Of a stretch of 64,000 nt of DNA, positions 1-8,612 are shown one piece after another. Both the position numbers and the translations under genes were made by a program. Source of the DNA: Citreicella sp. C3M06 (GTDB lineage Bacteria; Pseudomonadota; Alphaproteobacteria; Rhodobacterales; Rhodobacteraceae); NCBI RefSeq assembly GCF_018860705.1, contig NZ_JAHKQA010000041.1:124001-188000 (forward strand). Direction: 5' to 3'. The notes under the pieces were generated by a model, which saw only the letters and a list, made by a program, of their open reading frames with translations, was not told the origin of the DNA and made no database searches. Every line of letters starts with the position of its first letter. Position 1 is the first letter of the stretch.

Positions 1-409
1 GCAGCTCGCCGCAAAGCCCCGCCACTTGCGCAGCCCGCCCCAGATAGCTGCCATGCGTGCCCCATGCGGCAAGGGTCATCTCTGCCGCGCGGTGCCAGCG
101 CAACAAGAGCGCGTCGTTTTCCGGCCCGACCGGCACCGGCGCGCGGCGCAGATCGGCAGGCCGCGTGGCACGAAAGGCAAAGAGATTGGCGATGCGCAAC
201 GCGCCAAAACCCAGCGCCACGGCCCGGCGCTGACAGCGCTCGATGGTGGGATCGTTGCGCCGCTCGTCGGCGGTCGAGGGGTTGAGCATGATGAACAGCA
301 GGCAGCCGCCCTCGCCCCAGCGCCGTTCGAGCCCGTAGCGGTACGTCTCGCAAGGCGAATAAAGCGCACGCGAGACAACGCCCGCCTCGATATGCTGCCG
401 TTCGATCAT
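1..409 (-). CDS. DUF1643 domain protein (C-terminus cut by window edge)
   Basis: The reverse strand reads as an open frame from an ATG at 409 down to base 1, about 136 residues with no stop, so the C-terminus lies outside the window. The translation carries the DUF1643 signature: a CETYRYGLERRWG segment, then LFIMLNPSTADERRNDPTI, then a GFGALRIANLFAFRAT block and a WGTHGS motif. The family has no established biochemical role. The gene is divergent from the dehydratase gene starting at 508, leaving about 100 bp for both promoters. Family assignment is by motif; function is unknown. Confidence 0.72.
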   Translation of the reverse strand, partial: MIERQHIEAGVVSRALYSPCETYRYGLERRWGEGGCLLFIMLNPSTADERRNDPTIERCQRRAVALGFGALRIANLFAFRATRPADLRRAPVPVGPENDALLLRWHRAAEMTLAAWGTHGSYLGRAAQVAGLCGEL

Positions 410-507
410 GGTGCGCAGATAGCCCTCGCCCCGCGCGCAGTGCAAGCGATTGACATGCCCGCGCCGCGGACGCAGGTTCCGCGCAAGAACAGCGCAAGGA
501 CATCCCT

Positions 508-1476
508 ATGGACATCGCCCGCATCGACGCCGCCGCCGCGCGGCTGGCCGGTCACGCCCGCCGCACCCCTCTGCTCAGCTCGCCCTTTCTGGACGAGATC
601 GCCGGAAGGCGCGTGCTGGTAAAGGCCGAATGCCTGCAACACACCGGCAGCTTCAAGTTTCGCGGCGCGTGGTCGGCGATTTCGGCGATGCCCCCCGAAA
701 CGCGGGCGCGCGGCATCATCGCGTTTTCCTCGGGCAACCACGCGCAGGGCGTGGCGCTGGCGGCCAAGCTGCACGGGGTGCCGGCGGTGATCATCATGCC
801 GTCCGATGCGCCCGCCGCCAAGGTCGCCGGCACGCGCGGACTTGGGGCCGAGGTGGTGCCCTATGATCGGGCCAGCGAAGACCGCGACGCGCTTGGGGAA
901 AAGCTGTCGCAGGAACGCGGCCTCGTGCTGGTCAAGCCCTTTGACGAGCCCGAGGTGATCGCCGGGCAAGCCTCTTGCGGGCTGGAAATCGCCGAGCAGG
1001 CCGCCGAAGCGGGGGTTTCACAGGCTGACGTGCTGGTGTGTTGCGGCGGCGGCGGGCTGACCTCGGGCATCGCGCTGGCGCTGGAAGCCCGCGCGCCGGG
1101 GATGCGGGTGCGCCCGGCAGAACCCGAAGGCTTCGACGATGCCGCCCGCTCGCTCGCCTCTGGCAAGATCGAGCGTAACGTACGGCTGTCGGGCAATATC
1201 TGTGATGCGATCATCACGCCGCAGCCGGGGAACCTGACCTTTCCGATCATGAAGCGCCTGTGCGGGCCGGGCCTTGCGGTCAGCGAGGACGAGGCGCTGC
1301 GGGCGATGGCGCTGGCGTTCCGGCATCTCAAGATCGTGGCAGAGCCCGGCGGCGCGGTGGCCTTGGCGGCGGCGCTGTTCCGGGGCGCGGACATCGAAGG
1401 CGATGCGGTGATCTGCACCGTGTCCGGCGGCAACGTCGATCCGGCGATCTTTGCCCGCGCGCTGGAAACGCTCTAG
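508..1476 (+). CDS. PLP-dependent threonine dehydratase / serine racemase-like
   Basis: The 322-residue protein is a fold-type II PLP enzyme. The Schiff-base lysine is K50 in GSFKFRGAW, the SGNHAQG substrate loop is near residue 75, and the glycine loop GGGGLTSG that holds the cofactor phosphate is near 180-187. The length fits catabolic threonine dehydratases and serine racemases that lack the regulatory ACT domain of biosynthetic IlvA, so it probably deaminates L-threonine or L-serine to the 2-oxoacid. Substrate cannot be fixed from sequence. Its stop overlaps the stop of the convergent dtd gene by four bases. Confidence 0.8.
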   Translation: MDIARIDAAAARLAGHARRTPLLSSPFLDEIAGRRVLVKAECLQHTGSFKFRGAWSAISAMPPETRARGIIAFSSGNHAQGVALAAKLHGVPAVIIMPSDAPAAKVAGTRGLGAEVVPYDRASEDRDALGEKLSQERGLVLVKPFDEPEVIAGQASCGLEIAEQAAEAGVSQADVLVCCGGGGLTSGIALALEARAPGMRVRPAEPEGFDDAARSLASGKIERNVRLSGNICDAIITPQPGNLTFPIMKRLCGPGLAVSEDEALRAMALAFRHLKIVAEPGGAVALAAALFRGADIEGDAVICTVSGGNVDPAIFARALETL

Positions 1477-1928
1477 CTCTTGGCCCAGGTGTCGGTGTCG
1501 AGAGGGATCGTCACCGGCCCGTCATTGATCAGGCTCACCTGCATCTCGGCCGCGAAACGCCCCGTGCCGACGGGCACGCCCTGCGCTTGCAGCTGGGCCG
1601 CGAAATGCTCGTAAAGCCGCCGCCCCGTGTCTGGCGCGGCGGCGCTGGAAAAGCCGGGCCGGTTGCCGCTGCGGGTATCCGCCGAAAGCGTGAACTGGCT
1701 GACCACCAGCGCCGCCCCATGCACATCCAGCACCGAGCGGTTCATCTTGCCCGCCTCGTCGGCAAAAATCCGCAGCTTGGCGATCTTGGCCGCCAGTTTT
1801 TTCGATTCGGCCTCGGTGTCACCCTGCATGGCGCAGACAAGGATCATCAGTCCCGGCCCGACCTCGCCGATCACCGCGCCACCAACGCTGACCTGCGCCT
1901 GCGTGACGCGCTGAACGATGGCTCTCAC
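1473..1928 (-). CDS. dtd: D-aminoacyl-tRNA deacylase
   Basis: The 151-residue product matches DTD in length and motifs: an N-terminal [12 protein letters not shown], the SQFTL block followed by SGNRPGF (family SQFTL...G.RP.F), and the C-terminal NDGPVT motif (family NxGPVT), the last two forming the active site. DTD hydrolyses D-amino acids mischarged on tRNA and also removes glycine from tRNA-Ala. The start is a GTG whose bases overlap the TGA of the upstream kinase gene (GTGA), so the two are translationally coupled. It is convergent with the dehydratase gene at its 3' end. Confidence 0.92.
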   Translation of the reverse strand: MRAIVQRVTQAQVSVGGAVIGEVGPGLMILVCAMQGDTEAESKKLAAKIAKLRIFADEAGKMNRSVLDVHGAALVVSQFTLSADTRSGNRPGFSSAAAPDTGRRLYEHFAAQLQAQGVPVGTGRFAAEMQVSLINDGPVTIPLDTDTWAKS

Positions 1929-2824
1929 AATTCGTTGGCCCACGGCGGGTTGGCCCCCGCGCGCGAGACGGTCACCGCCGCCGCCGCCGCGCCAAGCGCC
2001 ACCGCCGGGCGCAGCGCCTCGAGCGATGCATCGCGCACGCCTTCGCGTGACAGCAGCCCCGCCCGCCACAGCCCGGCCAACAGCCCGGCGTTGAAAGTAT
2101 CGCCCGCGCCGACCGTATCGACCACCTCGGCCTTGCGCGCGGGCACCAGCATCTCGCCCGCTGCCGTTCTTGCACTGACCCCGACGGCACCGCGGGTTTC
2201 CAGCACCAGCGCCACGCCGCCTTCCAGCAGTTGCTCAGGGGTGGTGCCAAGCCAGAACATGTCCTCGTCCGAGATCTTGACGATGTCGGCGCGCGACAGC
2301 ATCGCCGCCAGCCGCGCGCGATAGCCCGCCTCGTCGGTGACGAAACCGGGGCGAATGTTGGGATCCATCATCACCAGCCGCTCGCCCGCACCGGCGCAAA
2401 GCGCGGCATAGCTGTCGGCGGCAGGCTCGGACACCAGAGAAATGCCGCCAAAGAACAGCGCCTCGACGCCATCCGTCAGCGTCGGCAAATCAGCGGGGGT
2501 CAGCATACGCCCGGCGGTCATCTCGTCGTAAAAGGCGTATTGCGCCTGCCCATTGGTCAGCGTCACAAAGGCCAGCGTTGTCGGCCGCTCGCTGCGCGGC
2601 GCCAGCGAGGCATCGACGCGCGACTCGCTCAGCGCCTTCGACAGCACCTGTCCGAACAGATCATTCGACAGCCCGCCGAAATAGCCCGCAGGCGCGCCAA
2701 GCCGCCCCAGCGCGATGGCGGTGTTGAACACCGAGCCGCCCGCAACCGGCGCAAACGACGCTTCTCCGGTGGTTGCCGTACGCGGCAACATGTCGATCAG
2801 CGATTCTCCGCAGCAGAGGATCAT
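1925..2824 (-). CDS. PfkB-family sugar kinase, fructokinase-like
   Basis: The 299-residue ribokinase/PfkB-fold kinase has an N-terminal [12 protein letters not shown] strand, a GGS..N.A.ALGRLG sugar-binding region and the C-terminal GAGDTFNAG motif with the catalytic Asp. An MDPNIRPGF segment is typical of fructokinases and 2-keto-3-deoxygluconate kinases. It would transfer ATP phosphate to a hexose in the cytoplasm. The start at 2824 was chosen because the conserved first strand begins there; an upstream in-frame extension looks unrelated. It is cotranscribed with dtd through a GTGA overlap. The exact sugar is inferred only. Confidence 0.8.
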   Translation of the reverse strand: MILCCGESLIDMLPRTATTGEASFAPVAGGSVFNTAIALGRLGAPAGYFGGLSNDLFGQVLSKALSESRVDASLAPRSERPTTLAFVTLTNGQAQYAFYDEMTAGRMLTPADLPTLTDGVEALFFGGISLVSEPAADSYAALCAGAGERLVMMDPNIRPGFVTDEAGYRARLAAMLSRADIVKISDEDMFWLGTTPEQLLEGGVALVLETRGAVGVSARTAAGEMLVPARKAEVVDTVGAGDTFNAGLLAGLWRAGLLSREGVRDASLEALRPAVALGAAAAAVTVSRAGANPPWANEL

Positions 2825-3369
2825 GCCCCGCCCTCCCATTCCTGTTAGCGCCGCAACCTGCCCCGGACCGCCCCCTGAAATCAAGTGCGGATAATCGCAG
2901 GAACTTGACCGGGATCATGGTCGGGCGGGTTTTTGCGCGATACTCTGAAGATGTGGAAAGGACGGGGTTGCATGGGCCGCATGGCCTACCCCGATCCCCG
3001 GCAAAGGGCCGGACGCACCGCGCTTTGGGGCCCGGCGAGACGTTTGGGGCGAACGCCCCCGCGCCGCGCTGCGGGTCTGCCCGTTGCATCGCGTGAAACG
3101 CGACAGACGGTTGCGGCAAGCGTCAACACCCTGTCGGGTCGGACTGCAATCTTTACCCTGCCACGAGGAGGAGCATGGTGATGGTCCTTCGTGTACCAGT
3201 GGAACTCAGGTCGAGGGGCGTCGATCAGACGCCTTGGGAGGGTTCGCAGAGTCCACGGAGGCTGTGCGAGAGGCGAAAACCGAGGCGGCGATCCCCGTCC
3301 TGCCTTGACCGAAACCTTTGGCGCCGTCGCTGTGGAGGGGGTGGGCAGCAATGCCCACCCCTGCCTGTG
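2825..3369. other. Gene-free 545-bp stretch with hairpins, possible noncoding RNA
   Basis: Frames here are short, use AGG and other codons rare in the neighbours, and match nothing I recognise. Several self-complementary segments are visible: TCGCGT-GAA-ACGCGA near 3089-3103, GGGGCG-AA-CGCCCC near 3050, and a 10-bp perfect stem at 3338-3361. A purine-rich AGGAGGAG precedes an ATG at 3175, but the reading frame behind it looks non-coding. No tmRNA, RNase P or SRP signature was found on either strand. I cannot assign a function. Confidence 0.35.
3338..3361. other. 10-bp perfect hairpin with GCAA tetraloop
   Basis: GGGGTGGGCA (3338-3347) pairs perfectly with TGCCCACCCC (3352-3361) around a GCAA loop, a GNRA tetraloop when read on the plus strand. 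No T-tract follows on either side, so it is not a standard intrinsic terminator. It sits just outside the stop of the minus-strand zinc-ribbon gene and may instead be the 3' stem of a structured RNA or a processing/stability element. Confidence 0.55.
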
Positions 3370-4455
3370 TCAGCCGTTCATCGCGACCACATAGCCCACC
3401 ACGCCCGCAACGATCAGCCCGGCAATGACCGCAAGCGCGATCTTCCAGGCCGACCATGGCCGTTCGCCCTGTACCCGGCCCGTGGTGCCGTTGACCACAA
3501 AGCGATAGGTCTGGCCCTTGTATTTGTAGGCGGCCAGCCAGACCGGCAGCAGCACATGTTTGAAGGTCACATCCGCAACCTGCGTATCCAGCGCATGGAT
3601 GCGCTGGCGGTCGCCGCCGATGTCGAATTTCACGTCCCGTTCGATCTGCCGGTCCATGATGCCGCGCGCTTCGGCAAAGCCTTCGTCAAGATCGACCTGA
3701 TAGCCTTCGGCGCGGAAACCGGCCAGAAATTCAGGGCGATAAGGTTCCATCCGCGTCAGATCCCACGGCTGAAGCGCGTCGGTGTATTTCTTGGGCAGGC
3801 TGCGCGAGGCCAGCACCAGCACATCGTCGAAAAACCGCGACACCCGCCCCGACGCGGCGCGCCAGCGCACCTTGGCGACAGTGACGCGCTGCATCTTGCC
3901 ATCGCGCATGACCTGCCGGGTTTCGTGATAGACCGTGCCGCGCTGGCCGCGATAATCGGTCTGCGTCTGCGCGTCGAAGGTCCAGAACGGCACATAGATG
4001 CCCTGCATCTTGCGCCCCTTGCGGGCGTAATCCTGCAAACCGCCGGGCGCGAACCACAGCCCGCCCAGCCAGTCGGTCATCGCCCGGCGCGCCTCGGTCT
4101 CGTCCAGCGCAAAGGGCAGCAGGCCGCGCGGCTTGATCTGGCGATGGGTGCCGGTGCCGGTGACCACCGGCGTGGCGCAGAACGGACATTCGGCGGCATG
4201 CACATCGGCGTCGAATTCCACCTCGGCGCCGCAATTGGGGCACTGGGTGACCTGCAGGTCTTCCATCTCTTGCAAGGGCAGCAGGTTGGCGATGGCCGCC
4301 TTGAAATCCATCTCGCGGATCGCGCCACCCCAAGGGCCCGCATCCTCGACCGGCTTGATATGGCCGCAGTGATCGCAATGCAGCTCGCCCTTGACCGGAT
4401 CATAGCGATAATCCGCCCCGCATTGTTCGCAGGGAAAGCGGTGTTCCTCGTTCAT
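3370..4455 (-). CDS. Double zinc-ribbon protein with C-terminal membrane anchor
   Basis: The 361-residue protein begins with two treble-clef/zinc-ribbon units: C9xxC12 with C27xxC30, then C72xxC75 with C90xxC93. A mostly polar middle follows (about 100-330) with a GIYVPFWTFDAQTQTDYRG segment. One hydrophobic helix at about 335-358 (IALAVIAGLIVAGVVGYVVA) anchors it, placing the ribbons in the cytoplasm. Such proteins are often annotated as TFIIB-type zinc-ribbon or helicase-like, but no helicase motif is present. It lies downstream of the SPFH gene, separated by a convergent secreted-protein gene, and probably belongs to the same TelA/XpaC neighbourhood. Function is unknown. Confidence 0.72.
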   Translation of the reverse strand: MNEEHRFPCEQCGADYRYDPVKGELHCDHCGHIKPVEDAGPWGGAIREMDFKAAIANLLPLQEMEDLQVTQCPNCGAEVEFDADVHAAECPFCATPVVTGTGTHRQIKPRGLLPFALDETEARRAMTDWLGGLWFAPGGLQDYARKGRKMQGIYVPFWTFDAQTQTDYRGQRGTVYHETRQVMRDGKMQRVTVAKVRWRAASGRVSRFFDDVLVLASRSLPKKYTDALQPWDLTRMEPYRPEFLAGFRAEGYQVDLDEGFAEARGIMDRQIERDVKFDIGGDRQRIHALDTQVADVTFKHVLLPVWLAAYKYKGQTYRFVVNGTTGRVQGERPWSAWKIALAVIAGLIVAGVVGYVVAMNG

Positions 4456-4576
4456 CAGTGCCCTCTGAAGCCTGTCTCGGGAGAGACCCTAGGCGCGAAG
4501 CGGCGCAAGGGAAACCCGGTTTTCCTGCACGCCCCGCCGCGTTACGATGGCAACGCGAACAGCAGGCGAGGATGAC

Positions 4577-5119
4577 GTGAACGCATTGGCAGGACTGGTT
4601 TTCGCGGCGCTGGCCGCGACGGGCGCCGCAGCAGAAGACATCGCCTACAGCTTCCATTGGGACGGCGCGAATGGCTATGAACTGCACGGCGGCATGGCCT
4701 TCGACGAGGCTTTTCTGAGCCAGCCCGAGGTCAACGCCCGCGACCTGAGCTGCTTTTTCATCGAAGGCCGCAAGGACGGCGCGCCGATTGGCCGCTGGGC
4801 GCTGGGGATGCTGAGCGAGACCACCACATGGACACTGACCTACCTGCCCGCGCGCGAGGCCTTCGCCGTCTACAGCGCGCAGCACCCGATGCCGCAGGCG
4901 TGGAACATGGACGGTGACGGCGTCGATTGCGGCAAAGGCGGCTTTGGCTTTAACATCGGCAACGCGGCGCAGGATCTGTGCCTTGACGGGCAGCTGTTGC
5001 TGGCCTCGCAAGTGCCGCCCGATCGGCCCTTTCCGGCGACATTGGCCCCCGACATGCAGTTCCCGCCCGATGCTTGCCTCGGGCCAAACCTGCTGAGCGC
5101 GCTGGAGCTGCCGCGCTAG
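4577..5119 (+). CDS. Secreted protein of unknown function
   Basis: The 180-residue product starts at a GTG preceded by GAGG. It has a clear signal peptide: hydrophobic AGLVFAALAATG with a probable cut after AAA, before EDIAYSF. Four cysteines in the mature part (contexts LSCFF, VDCGK, DLCLD, DACLG) suggest periplasmic disulfides. An acidic NMDGDGVDC segment resembles an EF-hand-like calcium loop, which is only a suggestion. I do not recognise a family. It is the sole plus-strand gene inside an otherwise minus-strand cluster and overlaps the stop of the SPFH gene by four bases. Confidence 0.7.
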   Translation: MNALAGLVFAALAATGAAAEDIAYSFHWDGANGYELHGGMAFDEAFLSQPEVNARDLSCFFIEGRKDGAPIGRWALGMLSETTTWTLTYLPAREAFAVYSAQHPMPQAWNMDGDGVDCGKGGFGFNIGNAAQDLCLDGQLLLASQVPPDRPFPATLAPDMQFPPDACLGPNLLSALELPR

Positions 5120-6228
5120 CTCCCCGGCGGCGGCGGCGGCATGACGGTGAACAGCTGCGCCAGTTCGGCCACGTCTTCGGCGCGCTTCCAGCCATCCTGC
5201 CCCTGCGTCCAGACATGGGTTTGACGGGTCAGCCCGCCTTCGGTCACCATGCGGCCCAGCCGGGCCTTGCTGAACGGGCCGGAGGTCTGGCCGTTCTCGG
5301 CCAGATGCCACACATGTTCAACCGGAGGCGGCGGCGGTGGAGGCGGCGCCGAGGGCCGCGCGCCCCAAGGCCCGGCCTGCGCCTGACCGCTCATCTGCGC
5401 GCCCATCGACATGCCAAGCCCGGCGCCAAAGCCGGTGCCCATGGCCTGCCCGGCGGCAGAACCTTCGGCCCCCAGCGCCTCGGCGGCCTGAAATTTCGTG
5501 TAAGCGTCGAGATTGCCCAGCACCCCCATCGAGGTGCGCTTGTCCATCGCCTTTTCCACCGCGGCGGGCAGCGAGATGTTTTCGATGTAAAGCTCGGGCA
5601 GCGACAGGCCGTAATCCGCGATGGTCGCGGAAATGCCATCGGCCAGCATCCGCCCCAGATCCTGCGTGTTCGCCGCCATATCCAGCACCGGAATGCCCGA
5701 CCCTGCGATCAGGCGCGAGAATTCCTGCACGATGATATTGCGGATCTGAAAGCTGATCTCGTCCGAGGTGAATTCGCCGTCGGTACCGACGATTTCCGAC
5801 AGGAAGCGCGCCGGATCGGCGACACGCACCGAATAGGTGCCAAAAGCCCGCAGCCGCACCGGCCCGAATTCGGGATCGCGGCACATGATCGGGTTCTTGG
5901 TGCCCCATTTCAGCCCGGTCATCCGGGTGGTGTTGACGAAATAGATCTCGGATTTGAACGGCGAGCGAAAACCATGATCCCAGTGCTGAAGCGAAGTCAT
6001 CACCGGCATGTTGTTGGTTTCAAGCATATACAGCCCCGGCGTGAACACATCGGCCAGCTGGCCTTCGTGCACGAACACCGCCGCCTGCCCTTCGCGGACG
6101 GTCAGCTTGGCGCCGTATTTTATCTCGTGGCCGTAACGTTCGAAGCGCCAGACCATCGTGTCACGGCTGTCGTCCACCCAGTGGATGACGTCGATGAACT
6201 GGCCCGAAAGGAAATCAAGAATGCCCAT
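5116..6228 (-). CDS. SPFH-domain protein with polyproline linker and GYF-like domain
   Basis: Of 370 residues, about 20-230 form an SPFH/virion-core-protein-like region (GQAAVFVHEGQLADVF, FGTYSVRVADPARFL, LPELYIENISLP). There follow a Gly/Ala/Met/Gln-rich stretch (250-290), eight prolines at 295-302, and a GYF_2/DUF4339 domain at about 304-358 (NGQTSGPFS, VWTQGQDGWKRAEDV). The protein ends in PPPPPGS. SPFH proteins assemble into membrane-associated oligomers and GYF domains bind proline-rich peptides. No transmembrane segment is evident. It is transcribed towards the zinc-ribbon gene and lies 160 bp after the DUF2927 gene. Confidence 0.82.
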   Translation of the reverse strand: MGILDFLSGQFIDVIHWVDDSRDTMVWRFERYGHEIKYGAKLTVREGQAAVFVHEGQLADVFTPGLYMLETNNMPVMTSLQHWDHGFRSPFKSEIYFVNTTRMTGLKWGTKNPIMCRDPEFGPVRLRAFGTYSVRVADPARFLSEIVGTDGEFTSDEISFQIRNIIVQEFSRLIAGSGIPVLDMAANTQDLGRMLADGISATIADYGLSLPELYIENISLPAAVEKAMDKRTSMGVLGNLDAYTKFQAAEALGAEGSAAGQAMGTGFGAGLGMSMGAQMSGQAQAGPWGARPSAPPPPPPPPVEHVWHLAENGQTSGPFSKARLGRMVTEGGLTRQTHVWTQGQDGWKRAEDVAELAQLFTVMPPPPPGS

Positions 6229-6388
6229 GTCGGCCCCCGATCAGAAATGCTGTGTCACAGTCAACTTAACCACCCTTCGCCCGCGCACAAGCGCGGCGCG
6301 ACAGAATTGCGCCCGCAAAGCGGGGATCATTTGACAGGCAGGCTGTGAACACCCCAGCGAACAGCGGTGGCAAAAAGGGGGCGGCGTG

Positions 6389-7363
6389 TTAGCTGCCGCC
6401 AAGCAATGCGGCGGCGCGCTGTCGCACAATGGGGCGCACCTCTTCAGCGACCATCCCGGCCTTGACGGCAGGATCGTAGAGCAATTTCAGCAACAGCTCG
6501 TCATGCGTGGTCAACAGCGCGAACTCGTCGTCATCGTTGAAGATCGACGGGCGCGCCGCCGGGCTGTCATTGCCAAGACCAAGCCCCTGCGCGATTTCCT
6601 CGTGAATGCACGACCGGCGCAGCAGGTCCGGATGTTCGGAGCGGATCACCGCGATGGCATCGCCGTAGGCATAGCCGCCGCGCTGCGCCGAAAACGCGAT
6701 CACAAGGCAATGGATCGAGCGTGGCAGATTGTCGAAGATCGCCAGCGCCGACGGGTTCATGTCGGGCACCAGCTCCCGGATGCGCGGCGCCAGCGTAGCC
6801 TTGTCATCCTCGGACATGAACAGCACGTGGAAATTCGCCGGCCCGTCGGTCATCGTGATCGAATGCCCGGTGATCCGCGCCAGCCGGTTGACGTAGCCGG
6901 TCACCATGTTGGTGTCGGTCACGCGCTGATCCTGTGGAACGTGGTCGCCGTATTCGATGGCCACGCGCACCGGCATTTCCCATTTCTTGATATTGCCAAG
7001 CGCACCGTTCGACGGGCGCAGCCCTGCGCCGCGCTCGTATTCCTCGGCCAATGCGATGCGTTCGAAATTGCGCAGAAGCATGGTGTCGGTGAACGGCGTG
7101 TCCGGCCCGCCGCCATCGGTGCGCAGCAGCCCCTGCGCCAGCAGATCCTGCTGGACCTTCGCGTAATAGGTCTGAAGATCGCGGCTGGTCAGCGACTGGC
7201 TGGGCGCCTGCGGTTCGCGCTCCGGTGGCTCAGGCTTGAGCGGACCGGGCCGCGCCTGCGGCGCAACGTCGGTCTGGCGCGGAGCAAGTGTCGAGCTGTC
7301 GCAGGCGGCAAGCGCCCCGAGCAGCATCAGGCACGGCCCGATATGACGCAGCCCCGCGCGCAT
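6389..7363 (-). CDS. DUF2927 lipoprotein with HEExxQxLG motif
   Basis: The 324-residue product has a lipoprotein signal peptide with lipobox L18-A-A-C21, so it is probably lipid-anchored facing the periplasm. A Pro/Arg/Glu-rich linker precedes the DUF2927 domain. Near the C-terminus it has HEEIAQGLGLGND (H254) followed by a conserved TTHDELLLKLLYDP segment; the HE(E)xxQ pattern resembles a zincin metal site, but proteolytic activity is not established. It starts only three bases after the TelA stop, so the two are almost certainly cotranscribed, placing a periplasmic component in the TelA system. Confidence 0.83.
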   Translation of the reverse strand: MRAGLRHIGPCLMLLGALAACDSSTLAPRQTDVAPQARPGPLKPEPPEREPQAPSQSLTSRDLQTYYAKVQQDLLAQGLLRTDGGGPDTPFTDTMLLRNFERIALAEEYERGAGLRPSNGALGNIKKWEMPVRVAIEYGDHVPQDQRVTDTNMVTGYVNRLARITGHSITMTDGPANFHVLFMSEDDKATLAPRIRELVPDMNPSALAIFDNLPRSIHCLVIAFSAQRGGYAYGDAIAVIRSEHPDLLRRSCIHEEIAQGLGLGNDSPAARPSIFNDDDEFALLTTHDELLLKLLYDPAVKAGMVAEEVRPIVRQRAAALLGGS

Positions 7364-7366
7364 GGC

Positions 7367-8569
7367 TCAGCCGCGCCCGGGCACGGCGGTGCCAGCGTTG
7401 TCGCCCACGCCATCCTTGCGCGCCTTGGCCGAGGCCAGCGTGTCGCGCAGATCGTGTTCCATCTTTTTCAGCTCATCCTCGGCCTTGGCACGGCGCGCCT
7501 TGCCCTCATCGGCGATTTGCAGGCTTTCCTGGATGGTGGCGATCAGATCGGCATTGGCCTGCTTGACGGCCTCGATGTCGAAGACGCCGCGCTCCATCTC
7601 GGTGCGGATCGCCTTGTTGCTGTCGCGCAGGTTGGCGGCGTTGGCGGTCAGCAGCTCGTTGGTCAGGTCATTGGCCTCGCGCACCGCCTTGGCAGCTTCG
7701 GTGCTGCGCTGGATGGTGACCGCCTGCGCCAGCTGGGTTTCCCACAGCGGTACGGTGTTGACGAGGGTCGAATTGATCTTGGTCACCAGCGACTTGTCGT
7801 TCTCCTGCACCAGCCGGATGCTGGGCAGCGACTGCATCGTCACCTGCCGCGTCAGCTTCAGATCATGCACCCGGCGTTCCAGATCGTCGCGCGCGGCGCG
7901 CAGATCGCGCAACTCCTGCGCCTTCATCACCTGCTCGGCCTCGGGCGCGGCCTGCACCGCCGCCTCGTGCGCGGGAATGTCCACGCTGTCGATCTCGGCC
8001 AGCTTGGCCTCGCCCGCGGCGATATACAGCGCCAGTTCGTCGTAGAAGGACAGCGTCTTGTCATACAGCATATCAAGCGATTTGATGTCCTTGAGCAGGA
8101 CATGTTCATGCTTGAGCAGATTGTCGGTGATGCGGTCGATCTGGCCCTGCACCTGTTCGTATTTCGCGGTGAACTTGGCAAAGGGCGCGGCTTTGCCCAT
8201 CAGCTTTTCCCACCAGCTCTGCTTGCGGCGCACGTCGAGTTCCGACACCGCAAAGCCCTTCAGCGTGGTGACGATGTCGCGCAGGCTGTCACCGGCCGGG
8301 CCGACATCCTTGTTGCGCACCCCGTCGAGCATCTCTTTCGAGATTTCCTGAAGCTCGGCCTGCGCGTTCGACCCGAAAGAGACGATGGAATTGCTGTCCT
8401 CCATGTCGATTTCGCTCATGCGCGAGCGGATCTCTTCGGAGATTTCGGGCGAGGCCTCTGCCAGCGGTACGATGGCCTGCGCCTCTCCCGGCTCGGGCAG
8501 AACGACCGCGTTCAGTTCATCGACCATTGCCACGGACTTTGCAGCCTCGACTCTTACGCTCTCGGACAT
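7367..8569 (-). CDS. telA: TelA-family toxic anion resistance protein
   Basis: The 400-residue, highly charged and largely helical cytoplasmic protein matches the TelA/KlaA family. The core has MGKAAPFAKFTAKYEQVQGQ preceded by a Lys/Trp-rich segment, then long coiled-coil-like helices, a VPLWETQLAQAV motif and an LRDSNKAIRTEMERGVFDIE block. The family is named for plasmid tellurite resistance, but its biochemical role is unclear and chromosomal copies often sit with XpaC-like genes. Here it lies between the XpaC-like gene and the DUF2927 lipoprotein, with a three-base gap to the latter. Confidence 0.88.
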   Translation of the reverse strand: MSESVRVEAAKSVAMVDELNAVVLPEPGEAQAIVPLAEASPEISEEIRSRMSEIDMEDSNSIVSFGSNAQAELQEISKEMLDGVRNKDVGPAGDSLRDIVTTLKGFAVSELDVRRKQSWWEKLMGKAAPFAKFTAKYEQVQGQIDRITDNLLKHEHVLLKDIKSLDMLYDKTLSFYDELALYIAAGEAKLAEIDSVDIPAHEAAVQAAPEAEQVMKAQELRDLRAARDDLERRVHDLKLTRQVTMQSLPSIRLVQENDKSLVTKINSTLVNTVPLWETQLAQAVTIQRSTEAAKAVREANDLTNELLTANAANLRDSNKAIRTEMERGVFDIEAVKQANADLIATIQESLQIADEGKARRAKAEDELKKMEHDLRDTLASAKARKDGVGDNAGTAVPGRG

Positions 8570-8612
8570 CCATACGTCTCCCGACTAAATTTTCCCGTTC
8601 AGGCTACCGTGC

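Noticed and set aside
2825-3369. tmRNA, RNase P or SRP RNA in the 3-kb gap
   Set aside because: Conserved core sequences of each RNA were looked for on both strands and not found.
3175-4575. Long plus-strand frame of about 466 codons over the zinc-ribbon gene
   Set aside because: Its codons and composition are those of a shadow frame; the minus-strand frame has CxxC zinc ribbons and a membrane helix and fits the operon.
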